DNA of 64,000 nt. Source: Pegea sp. RAD2-039 (Eukaryota > Chordata > Thaliacea > Salpida > Salpidae). The notes under the pieces are model-generated. The model saw only the letters and a program-made list of their open reading frames with translations, ran no database searches and was not told where the DNA came from. Where the stretch lies: positions 5,270,001-5,334,000 of the forward strand of contig JAQGEQ010000071.1 of the NCBI GenBank assembly GCA_034620365.1, given 5' to 3'. The stretch's first letter is position 1, and each line of letters opens with the position of its first letter. Positions 35,426 through 48,300 of the stretch are shown here, piece by piece. The position numbers and the translations under genes are program-made.

Positions 35426-38400
35426 TTCAATTAAACAATTCTCAGTCGAAAATCTTCAAATTTTAAAATCTAATTTCAATTTCTTATCTTTTAATAAAAA
35501 TCTTTTCACACAAATTACCTTTTTTCTATTCTAATCGAACAAATATTTTGATTTTCAAATTATCTGAAATTTGCTGAAAATCATTTTTAGCGTTTACCAC
35601 TTAAATATTTTTAAAAACTTTTTATTAAAATTTATTATATTAATTTTATACAAGTTTTCTGAGTACAACTATAAATTACAAAAGATTTAATAATTATCTC
35701 ATATCTACCTAAAAGAAGTTCTTGTAGAATTTGTGGTGGCGATAAAACCCGGCTTTTCTTCAAAATTAAATGATTTAAGATTTTCAAAAAGTAATTAAAC
35801 TGTAGTCACTATCTTTACAATAACTTGTTGAATAGTGAATACCGGTGAATACACCCACTAACATTTGAAATAAAAAGCTCTATTGAATAGATTAGTTCTG
35901 TTAATCATAAATATATTTAAATTTGAAAACAATTTGAATTTATGAATAGATTTGATAAATAAAATGTAGTTTGAATATATTCTTCATTACAAAGTTAACA
36001 ACAATATGTAATATCTAAATTAATATTATTATAACAAAATATTCAAAGTTTTTTATGAATAAATTACTTATACAGTAGCTAAATTGCTAATAGTCAAATT
36101 CACTTTCTTAACATTTGTTTGAAATTCTATAAATTAATTATTAGAGATATAGCAGATAATATATGAAATGATAATTACAATTTTGAGTATTTTGTTTTAC
36201 AGAACTAATAACTTCTGTAACGTTGAATTAAATAATGTTTATTTGTTTTAAAAATTTAACAAAATTTAATAAAAGATAATTGTCTAAAGTTTGATGATAA
36301 CAAAATACTATAAAGTGAAAATGAGATAGTTTGAATAAAAACATCTAAAATATTTAAACTAAATTTTACTAGTCATGATATAACTTCTAGGTTTTATTTA
36401 AAAGTTCTTTTTTTGTCTTCTCAGTTTTGTGGTAAATCAAATTTTCTTTCTATAAGATTTTCCAGATAAAAAAAGTAAATTTAAATTAAACTTTCTTCAG
36501 TTTGTAGTTTTATTTGTTAAAAATAACTTCAAATTTATTAAAATGGTCTTTAACCTTAAAATCTTTTAACTTTATTGGTAATATGTAGTTGATTATGAAT
36601 ATCATAAAATCCAAATCGTTTAATAACTGGATTTTATTCAAATTATATTTTGTAAAATCAAATCGACACAAAAATATCAATTTACAAATCAAAAATGTTG
36701 ATTGAAAAAATCTGGTTTCATACTAAATACCAAAATATAACAAAAATTTTTTTTAAATAATGTTGAGTTAGTTTGTATAAACAGAAGAGTGCTAAGCTGC
36801 TGGTTGCCAACTGCAAGATTTTCCATAAAATTTTATGTTTAAAAATCTTTTTAATAAATTGATTTGTTTTTTAATTAGTTTTGTTGATTTATTAGTGCTC
36901 AAAACCAAGGTGCTTAACTAAGACAATTAATTCATGAATTGAATAATGATAATAATTAAAATTTAATAATAATAGTAATTACTGAATTGTTTTTTCACAA
37001 AAAAAGTTAAAACTCTCTGAACTACTTTAATCTGAATTTGTCAATTTGCAGCTGTGTTGTTCACCTTATCTATCTACAAATGACAATTCTTTGCTTGCTA
37101 TCTTTAAAACACTCTTGTCATAATCAGATAAACAGATTAATAATTGATAATTTACTTTAATTACAAAACATTTAATTTGAGAAAGCTGAATAATAAACCC
37201 AGACTTGTTATTAAACATAAATGCAATACAGAGTTATCACTCACTTAAAATAAAAGCTTGTAGACATAAACTAAAACATTTATTAACAATATGTTTTTTT
37301 TGTATATATGTCAGACAGCATTTTCATTTGTAGCTATTTCTAAATGAGTTTTGCTTCTGTATAAAAGATCATTTAAATGTCAGCTTCTGATTGATGAGTT
37401 TCTAATGAGAGCTAGAGTTGTAGACTTCAGCCTTTTCATACTTTTTATATAACTTTTGTGTTTTAAGTTCAACACAAAGCAAAGTTAATAAAATTCAAAG
37501 TTAGTTTGTATGCTACAATACTAGAAGGTTTTATTTGAATATTCAAATAAACTTGTTGATGAATTATGATAGAAAATAGTCTTTTACATTTGATTATTAT
37601 CCAAAAGTATATGGAGCTAAGCTTATTTATTTCAATAAATACGAAGGAGGGTGCCTGAAGAGAGCACCTCCCGCTAACACACATTCTCACAAATTATCTA
37701 TCTCACAATAAATCTTATCAAATCTTTTTTGACAAAAAACACTTTAAGCTGTGTACTCAAAAGTAGTTGAAGTAATTTCAGATTGTGAGATAAATCTTTT
37801 AGTAATTGAAAAAATGAGTTTAATATTTTCATCTGAAAATAATTGAAAATAGTTTTAAATCGAGCCAATAATTTACTCTTTAAAATTATCCAATTTACTC
37901 GGCTTTGGTGGCCAAGTAGATTGAATTATTCTAAAAAATACTTTGATGGCTTACAATTGCTAAATAAAGTTATCCTAAAACAGATCTTCTTATATAGATA
38001 TAATTATAAAAAAATTATTTATATATTCAATAGAGTTAAAAAACTTTGTAAAAAAAGTTTATACAATTTATTTGACCTTTTTAATATTCTGTTAATCAGT
38101 GCTACAAAAGTAAAGATATTATTTATAAGATCCATTCTAATGGATATCTTTTTAGCTGATTAGCTTATACACTGATAACTAGTCCTAAAAAAATTTAAAT
38201 AGCTTACGAGAGAAGACACAAAGAAGGTTTTTATCGAGAGAAACATTGCGACGATCAATTCACAAACTTCTATTGACATAAATTTGCTAGTTATTTTTTT
38301 TTATAAATAATTAGCAATTTAATGAAAAACTAATTGATTCGAGTTAATATAAAAAAGTTTAGTTTTTTTGTTGATTTCTTCCAGATACTTTGTTAAGAAG

Positions 38401-41400
38401 TCTTTTTACATTAACAAGAGCAATAGATAAGATGAAACCTTCTCTGACACTTATGTTGTTGTCAATTTAAGAAGTTTGTTTTGAGTTGATAAGGTTAAAC
38501 GAATGTGAATTTTTTTGAAGGAATTATTTCAATTTTAAATTCAACATTTTCTACGTAAACTCCTCGAAAAATATTCTAAGTTTTAAACTTATATTTCATA
38601 AAATTAAATTTTTAATTAAATCAACAATTTTTTAGATTGTTTCTATATTCTATCGATATTTGAACTAAATTTAACCTGATTTATAGTTTAAGAGTTGATT
38701 AAAAAAATTTAAAGTTTTTTAATGTTGTTTTACCTACTAGAGATTTATTTGTATAATTAATTACAACATTTAATTAAATTTATTTTTGTCGTCGACATTT
38801 TAAATGAAATTTGATTCAAATTCGTTTTTTATTCATATTCTACAAATAGAAATTTATTTATAAACATTCTAATAAAATCTTTCAACAACAAGTTCTTTAG
38901 CTTTTTGGTGTTTCCATCAAAATATGCTGACTTAAAATTCATGATTATTTTTTCTAATTGAATAAAATTCTTTTGGAAATTATCTTCAGCTAATTTCAAA
39001 AGAATTAAACCTAATGTTTATTGTAAGTTTATTTCAAGTAAATAATAATTTCTGAATCTAACATAAAGTCTCTATGCTTGAGGCACTACAAGCTGAAAGT
39101 TTACATGTTTGTTTATTTAACTTGTTGTTATTCTTTTAATTAACTAATTTAAGTTGTTGTTTAAAATCTAAGTTTTGTTGCAAGATGTAATCCTTAAATT
39201 TTAAAGAGGAAGTAAAACTATTTGGATATTATTTAAATAATTTGTTTAAGAAATAACTAATTGAAAACTTACAAATATTATTGTAACAATTCTTAGAGAC
39301 ATTTAAGGTTTAAGAACTTTGTGTTGAGTTTTTGTCGACTTTTATCATCAATTGATTGACTTTAGACAACTTTAACTAAAGTCCCGTTACGCATCAGCGA
39401 ATTTCATGTAAAGAGTCCTCAATATGATCAACTTTTGAAATTCGTAGCCTGATTAACTGTCAGTGAATTTGTAAAATTTCTCATAAATTATTATTCTTCT
39501 AATGATAAATTTATATCTATTACCAATTAAGCAAAAATTCAAACAACGAAATTTTTGAATATTTACGATATTTTACTTTTCGTACAAATATCTGAACAAA
39601 GTTGTTTTTGTTGTTAAGTTTTTTTAATGAATTTATAATTACTTCAACGAAACATTAACTAAAATAATTAAGTTCATTATAAACTTGTTTACATCAAGTT
39701 GGTCACTAGATGGCAGTAAACAGACCTTCTTTTATACAAATAACTAAATGTGACTCGCATTTTCCCTTACCAAAAACTTTAAAAAATTAAATAAAACTGA
39801 CCCACAAATTTCTGATAATTTGCCATAAAGTTAAAAGAAATGAAATTTGGTGATAAAGTGAAGAATTGTTCGCTAGAACTAATAAGGTTAAGAAAAAAAC
39901 CTTTTAACATAATTATTATTATGAAACTGAATTTACAGTTTTATGAACTAATCTTTTAATACAATTATAATAATTAACTAATTTAATATAATCTTTAAAT
40001 ATTATATTAAAGCAGTCTTAAGCCTTGATCTTATAAATTAAGTGATAATCAGTTTTACGAAAAGTAATAAATGTTTAATTATTAATTTAACTAATTACTT
40101 TCAATTACGAAAAAAATTTATAAAAATTTAACTTTACAAATATATTTGGATAAAATTAAATTATTTTAAAACGGTATTTTAAAAGTATATTTATTTTCCA
40201 ATTGAAATTTGTCGTTTCATTTAAAGTATAAATCAATTAGTTGAACTTTGAGTAAAAACAACAAGTTAAAAAGCAAAATAAAATCTCAAATAAAAAAAGC
40301 TTGAATATTTTCAAATACTTTTTGAGAAAAATCATTGAAATTTATTCATGATATTTGTGAAGCTGTTTCATGGGCTAATGACTTCAAAATAAATTAGATC
40401 ACGTGACAAAAGTTAGGATTTCAAGTTTACGAATCAATAATATCAGACATCATAATAAAGTCTGAAAATTGAAGACATTCATATTCATCAGCTGACAAGT
40501 GAATAAAAATGAAGCTTTTTTCGAGAAGTTTTATTAAAATTTTTTTTTGTTTAAAAACTTGATGGTTTTTTGTTTGAAGGTTCAATTAATTGATGCAAAT
40601 TTTTGAAAGTTTGAACCAAAGCTCGTTACAAACGTTTGTAGTGAAATAAGCAAGAAAAAGGAAAGCTGTTATATCGAGAAAAAGGACTTTTTAAATTTGT
40701 AAATTACCTTTGAAGACAAACTTTATTTCAAAAATAAATTAAACTATTCATAAAATTTCAAAACTAGTTAATTAATTTCTTTTTCAATTGAAACGACTAA
40801 CAAATAAATTTTAATTGATTTAATAATATTTACAAATATTAACTATTTTTAAATTTAATTCAAATAAATATTTCTAAGTAATCTTTAAATCTAAGTTTTG
40901 TCATTAAAGTTGTCTTTCTTGCAAAACTGCATTTAAAACAAAACTAAGTTTTATTGTTTTTCAGATATTTAAATATAAATATCAAAAATATAAAAATTTC
41001 TGTTCAATATTTAAATATTTGTTTAATTAGTTAACAAATTTATAAATCAACGTACAAATTTCAGATTAAGATTGTTTGTAAATATCTTGTTGATGACGTC
41101 ATACGTCTTGACAGTAGTCTTATCGTTTGCTGTTCAACTGATTATGATGCTCGTGTTAAGTGATGTCCATTTAGTTGATGACGTCATCACCAAATTTGTA
41201 CAAAGTCTTAAAAGTCTTTTAATTCCACAATTATTGAAAAGTTTAAATTTCAGTTTGTCAAACTTGAATTTATTTTATAGATTTATTAATAAATAAACTA
41301 CTTGATAGTTAAGATAATTCGTATTTTGTTATCAAGTCACAAATAATTATTTGAATATTTAAAGTGGAAATATTTGGGACTTTGTATAGCGCCAACTAGC

Positions 41401-44400
41401 GGATGAATTTAAACACTTTTGAGGTAGATTTAGATGCTAATTAATTTAGTGAAATGAAAATATTTGTCAAAAACGATCTTATATTCAATGAGACAATTTT
41501 ATAAAATATTTTATAAAATTTGACATTCAAACTATTTGTAAATATGCAAATGAACAAAAAATGTTTATAAACACGAAAAAATGTGTTTACAGTAAAATGA
41601 TGTTTCATCTAATTAATATTTCAAAATGTTATTATAATAATTTCACTTGTTAAAAAGTCCTTTAAATAAAACTATTATGTTGTTGATATAAACGTTTAAA
41701 CATAAATTAATAAAAACAAACTAAAACCCTATTTATTCTCACATCAATTTCAAAAGCAGAAGATATTATGAAGATCAGTAAACAGGTAATTTTCTTTCCT
41801 TTTTTTACTGAATAATAAAATTTTTTGTGTCTGGTTAAACTTTCAATTATATTTTACTTCGCTTATTATAATTTCAGTCACAAAATTGAGCTTTTTAACA
41901 ATGCTACAATTTTTATGTCACTTTTTTTGCAAATACTTTCTCAGCGAGAAACATATTTTTCTACGACGTCACCGAATTAATTTTTTTTTCTTAAGATTAT
42001 GAAAATCTATTTTTTATAAGAATTTATTTTAATATAAAATAAATTTGAGTCGACTTTTTCAATTCAATTTTTTTTTACTTAATTCACTTAAACCAAAATT
42101 TATTTATTTATTTTTTTACAGCCGACATTCAAAATCCACTATTTTCAATTAACAATAATTTAATGTCATCAAAATTATTGCTTTAAAACCATTTCGCACT
42201 TTTTAAATCAACTTTGAATTGTGCAACTGACAACAATGTGTTACTCGTCACGCTTCAGTGAACACAAACAAGTTAGGAAAATTTCCCTAACAAGCACGAG
42301 GTACACTAAACAAGCAAGTTTTGATTGCGTGTGTATTCAAGCATGACTGATGACACGAAAATATTCACACATTTCCCTTATCAGTCCCCGAAATAAGGTT
42401 TATGGCAGAAACGGGCTTGTATAAACTTGTCATGACTAAAACGGCTATTTTCTATTGTGTCATTGAAACTTTTGTTTTGATTTAATACATCACAGCTTAT
42501 GTAAAGATAGAACATTTGTAAATGACCCTACCTAAACTAATTTGTAGTAAAAACTTTGAAAAATGAGTTTAGAGTACAAACTCAACAAAATAGTTGGAAG
42601 TCAACAATAACTTGATCCGTAAAATGTCTTCTTTATTATTTCTCATATTATATGATCATTCAAAAAGGAAATTTAAAAACGAGAGAATAAAAAGAAAAAG
42701 TTTTCTCTCTCTCGTTTTACTCTCATACAAATCAAAATGAAGATCAGGTCTAGTTAAAAGCATCTTCGGACTTTTAGTGTAACATTTTAATATCTAATCA
42801 GAAATTTTTGTGGTGTTAGTGTGTTTGGTGTAAAGAATTTTATTTGTCGTTTATATTTCCAGATAATTATTCAGACTTTTTCTTGGGTTCAGTTAAAATA
42901 TTTACAAAATTTTTTGAAATTTATAAGATAAAGATTTCAGAAATTATTCTTTAAAAAAAAAATCTGAAAATTAAATAAGACGCTTTTTAAGCAATTAGTT
43001 AAGAAAAATTAAAGAAATTATTTATTAATTTATTAAAATATTTTGAAATGTTTAATTGAACAATCAGCAGAAAGAAACTAGAAATATTCTGATAAATATA
43101 AATTTTTTAATTAATAATATTTATTATAAATTGAATATATATATAATATCATAAATTAAAAATTGAAATTTAATTTTTTGTTAGGAAATGATAGAAGTAA
43201 AAGAATTCATCAATTTCAATTAGTTTGAAAATATTTAAAAAAAGCTGAATATTAATTTCAAAAAAATCTTTCTAAATTTGATTTTGTCATTTTTCATAAG
43301 TTCGTCACCATACGTGACGTCATCATTAAAAAAGACTTTTTCGCGTAATTGCTCTTTAGATAGAGAGAATAAAGTTCGAAAAATCAACCAATCAGAAACA
43401 TCCTGATAAATTTATCATCGAAAATATGATGAGCGATTTCCTACAGTCTTCAAAATTGCTGCAAAAAAAAGGGCGATGTGAAGATAAGAACGAAAGAGCG
43501 AGACGAGATCCTTTCTCGTTCATTGGTGTTTTCATAACGATTTTATCAACAGTCAAATTGCTATAGAATTCCCGCACCTTAATTCATATCAAAAAACGTC
43601 ATAACATCGACAAGCTTTTTAGCGTTTCCATCAACTAAATTAAATCGATGTTTCAATCCGTTACTAATGGACAGTTTGGTCATTTCATTACACACATGAA
43701 CGGACAACACAAGAAATAGGTAGCTAAGGAGTAAGGTTGTAGTTTTTGTGTTCTATTGTTGATATTGTTGTTGTTATTATAGTGAGCAAGTTATATTCGT
43801 GTTGAAGCTTTGTAAAAACAGATTTGCACCTTTTCTAAATCGCGAAAACGCGAATGAAGATGCGTACATATTAACTTCCTGTATGCTGTTATTTTCACAT
43901 TGTTTCATGCACGCAATGAATCTTTTGCAAATTTAATTTTTTATTTGGCAACCCTGAAAACTGAGAAAGTCTTTTCAGAGTCAGATTTGATGAATGAAGT
44001 TTTTAATTTAAATCGATAAAAGTGTTTCCTAATTAAAAAATGGTAAATTATCAGCTTGCTTTAGAGATATTAGTTGTTAACGAATATGCAAATTAGTTTT
44101 CCGCTGTTTAGATATGAGAGGTTATTATTAAAAGTAACCAAATATGGTTTACGTTTCGCGTATAAATGACGTCATCAGCGAGATTTGAAAAACTACTTTT
44201 AGATTTGATGAATTTCAAAAAATTTAATTTAAAAAAAAAGTTTTTTTTTTCTTAAGCTGAATCAACAGTTTTGTAATTTTGGAAATTTTTAAAAAAAACT
44301 TATTTTACATCGCAAGCAGTTATGCAAAAAATGGCTAAGCCGTCGTGACGTCATCTAAAGATCACGTGGGCATAGAAACGACCAATAATCTTGTTTGCTT

Positions 44401-45316
44401 ATCACATAAAAAGTGTGACGTCATAAGATTAGGGTTAGGTCACGTGAGTGAAGAAATTGATTAAAAAATTTTTCAGAAAAAAAAATTTAGTGAAAAAATT
44501 TTGAATTTCTGATAATCTGCGATAAGCAACCAATCACGTGACTGAGGTGTTTATGATGACGTCATAATTTTCAAAAATATAATTTTGGGGTTTGTTCAAA
44601 ATTAATTGATGATAAAAATGCGAAAACTTTCTTTAAAATTCACGGATTTTTTTATTCTTTAATACAAGTGTGATCAGGTACTTGTTGAAAAGGTTCATTT
44701 AATTTGTTTTAATATAAACAGATGCAGAAAGTTAGAATTTAAATTAAAAGTTTATTAAAAAGTAAAACTTAAAAAATGTAGAAATTTTATCAACTGAATA
44801 ATCAGAAATTTTTTTTTAATTTTTATAAAAAGAAAATTTTCATTTTAAAATCAAAGTTATTGAAGCGTGGTATTTGTATTTTATAAAAAAAATTTAATTA
44901 CTTTTACTCAACAATTTAAAAGAACTTGCTGTGACAAGTGTTTCAAATTGTTTTTTTCTAATTTCACCGAAGCAAGATGATAAGTCTTCGTTGACAGAAA
45001 AGTTTTCTTTGCACCTGCGAAATTTAAATTGCAAAAAAAAGAACTTTATCACTAAAAATTTGCATTTGAATAGACAACTTCAATATTCCTTGTCATCGAC
45101 TGAAAATTGAAATAGTTTTATCAACATTTATGTTAATATTAATTCTTCAAATTTAAAATATAAAAATTTATCAGATCAGACAGAAAATAATTGTTCACAA
45201 ATATTTAGGGGAAACACCTTTTATTCGTCAAAAAATTTACGCAAATATTCATTCATTAAAAACAGACTTAGTAAAATACTTAAATTATTAATGTGTACTT
45301 GAATGAAAAAAACAAG
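35426..45316. other. Long AT-rich intergenic region, NPHP1 to RECK
   Basis: Almost 10 kb with no gene I can support. A TTTAATAAAAATC at about 35500 is a plausible NPHP1 poly(A) signal. Open stretches at 37843-38163 and 41072-41296 (plus) and at 43392-43577 (minus) have strongly biased composition, no family resemblance and no convincing splice partners. TGACGTCA occurs at 41094-41101 and 41179-41186 and then clusters at 43315-44564. A short CTTATTTATTTCAATAAATA near 37620 faintly resembles the right block of the LTR-like repeats. Confidence 0.5.
43310..44570. promoter_or_regulatory. Cluster of TGACGTCA and CACGTG palindromes upstream of RECK
   Basis: Perfect TGACGTCA (CRE/ATF-type) sites occur at 43315-43322, 44167-44174, 44346-44353, 44416-44423 and 44557-44564. 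CACGTG E-box palindromes occur near 44364, 44441 and 44534, two of them as TCACGTGA-like sequences. The cluster lies 0.75-2 kb upstream of the RECK start codon. A regulatory role is inference. The same palindromes are frequent elsewhere in this window, so enrichment may be a genomic habit rather than a promoter signal. Confidence 0.3.
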
Positions 45317-48300
45317 ATGAAGAAGACTCATCAGCTACATCATATGATCCTCTATTCGATCTTGATGATAACAACGCATTTACAAATGACAGGTTTAGTA
45401 TTTGGTGTTTGTTGCTAAGCTGATTATAAAGTAAAAGGCGCCAGCTTTGTTTTTTTACGATGTCCACAAGTTTTTGTGATCGAGATTGTAATGTCTCTTA
45501 GATGCATCTTGGATTGGAGATGAATGCTGTAATTTTGCTATTGAAGATAGATGCCGGCAATCATGCAACAAAAAGGTCTTTTTACTTTTTTCCATTTAAT
45601 AAATTTTCAAATACTTTAAATCAATTTTGAAATTTGTTCCTTAAAAAAATTGTCGCCCAGAATAACAGATGTTTGAAAAAACCTTTATTTTTTGCAAGCT
45701 ATTTATTTACACAAAATTACTTGAATCTAAATATTAAGATTATTAACTGAAAGAAAATTTAGCAACTAACTACCTTATTATTGTATTTAATAAAAACTGT
45801 TTGTAATGAGTACACGTGGTACATAAATAAAACTCCTACTGTGATCAAGCTTAAGTCCTAACAAGATGTTATTGTTAATTGGCTGCTGGATTATTTGAAG
45901 CAACATCTTTACAATTCATTTTTTTACAAAATTTTGATTTTAAAAAGTGTTCAGTTGTTGAAAATATTTGAGCTTTTGTTAAAGACTTCATCAGATTTAA
46001 AGATTTGAACATAACTAACAATCACATAAAAGAAAAAATGAAATTGTACAAAAATGTCGTTTTTAGTAAAAAGATAAATAATAAAATAGTAACTACAGTG
46101 ATGACAGAGAAATATTTTTCAACTTTAGATCAGATCAATTGATGGCATCACTGAAAACTGCTCTATACAGCTGGAAGATGAATTTTGGGACTGTATCTTT
46201 CGTCACAAGACCAGAAACAGGTAGATAGATGCATCTGTTACACCTTAGTGCTAACTGACAGTATATATGATGATGAAATAGAAACAGATTTCAATATCAT
46301 CAATTTATTCTTTATAACCTCAGCAGATGTTTTCAATTAATAATATTTCAATTTCAAATAAACAAAGAATAATTCTTCACAGACATTTATCCTATTTGAA
46401 CATCTATTCTATTCATAGACTTAAGATAACCGCAAAAATGAATTTCTTAGAGTAGCTTTCACACATGTAAATTATTAAAAGGCAATATGAGAAACGACCG
46501 TTTTAGTAAACTTATCATCCTTCTTAACATATTTGATGTTACAAAAAGACCTCCTACAAAGCAATTTTTTTGATTAAATAACTTATTTTCAAATCTTAAA
46601 CAACTAACTTTTATTAATACTTGAAGATGTTTTATTAAAATGTATTTTTTTTAATTTAATTTTTATTATAATTAAAAATAAAATTTTAATAAAAGTAAAA
46701 AAAATTTTTGGATTTTAATTATCAAAAAATACTATAATAAAAAACCATTTGTAATAATTTGGTATTAAAATATTTCCAAGTTAAGTTTACAATAAATACT
46801 TAAAGAGAATTTGAAAGTAATCCGATACAATAATTAAATAGAAGTGGAACCTTGTAACAATCTAAAAAAAATTAATTGAGATATGCTAAAAAAAACTCAA
46901 ACCTCATAATTACTTAATTAAAAGTTTTTATCTTTTTGTAATTCTATATTTGATTTTGTCGTCATAGATGTTGCAGAAGAGATAAGAATTTATCTAAGGA
47001 TTGTATGAGAAAATGTGACGAGGCGTTCCAGTCTCCGTCAGGACCAACATTACACGCTATAAACAACCTGGAAAAACTTTGTACCGACAAAATGGCTTCT
47101 TGCATAAAATCATATCGAAAAAAAGTGAAATCCACTCAAAGTAAAAGCCATTTTTACTATTATAGATTATTTTTTGATAAATTAGTTCAACACTGCCTCG
47201 ATGAGGTTATGAAAATAATGCTGGCTGGCTAACAGTCTTGAAAGGTTTTCTGCGATCTTATCGCTTTTACATCGTCGATTTTTAATCAAAATCTAAAGCG
47301 AAATTTAAAGGAAGACTTTGAGAGACTCAAGTTTTGTAGATATAAAGGTCAAATAAAGTTTGTTGATGAAAAGAAGTCAGAACGATAATTCAGAATCATA
47401 ATTTTAGTGGAAAATATATTCATAAAATTAGAAGATTGAGTCCTATCTTTACAGTAAGAGTTTTATAAATATAAATTTAGATAAGTTTTAGTTCAAATTT
47501 TATATCGTCTTCATCGACACTAGGTTATTTTCTTTTCTGGAAATATTTAAATTTATTTTGTTGTATCTTAAAATAATTATTATCAAAGTAACATTGTGTA
47601 TCAAAATCAATGAAAATTTGATTTACATTTACATATTACAACTAAATAGTAATCTTCAAACTGACTGATATAAGATTTAATAAAAATTAAGATTAGCTGA
47701 TAGAATTTAGTTGTTGGTTGATACAATGAAAGCTCATACACATCAGTAGACAGTAACAACATAAGATTAAGGTACAACAATTCAGTTTTATTCTTTTGTT
47801 TGTCGACTATTATAATGGTTTGAGTTTAAAAAAAACAGCAAGACATATGAGAGGAACGCTTATGTAAAAATTAATAGATTCAGGGTTAAAATAGAAATAT
47901 TAAACTCAAATTTATTGTGATCTTAACAAGACTTCGATTTTAAGCATTAACTTTTTTAATCTAAAGACAATTGTGCAGTTGTTGCAGAAAGACACAATTT
48001 GTTGCTATTCAATCGGATGCAGATAAACTTTTTTATTTCCTTTTAGCTTATCGTTTTCAATGAATCTGCTGTATAATAGGATAAGCTAACCATAAAGTGA
48101 AATATTTTACTTCATTATTTATTGACTATTTTATTTTAAGAGCTGCTTAGTGGGTGAAAGAAGCAATATTTCATAGATTAGAATACTTTAGAAAAACATG
48201 CTTAGCGCTTGGGTTAAAATAAAAGTTTTTTTCTCAAGGTAACTTTTGTTGTCAAAAAGCAACGGATGAAAATTGTCGCTTATCTTGTTTGGAAATTTAT

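Noticed and set aside
37843-38163. 106-codon plus-strand frame as a gene
   Set aside because: It begins without an ATG, has Lys/Ile/Phe/Leu/Asn-dominated composition typical of AT-rich spacer, and has no splice partners or family.
41072-41296. 74-codon plus-strand hydrophobic frame as a gene
   Set aside because: No supporting homology or splice context; its MTSYV and DDVIT parts come from embedded TGACGTCA palindromes.
43392-43577. Minus-strand 61-codon frame as a gene
   Set aside because: A short single frame with an internal acceptor-like TTTTTTTTGCAG; no exon chain in phase and no recognised product.
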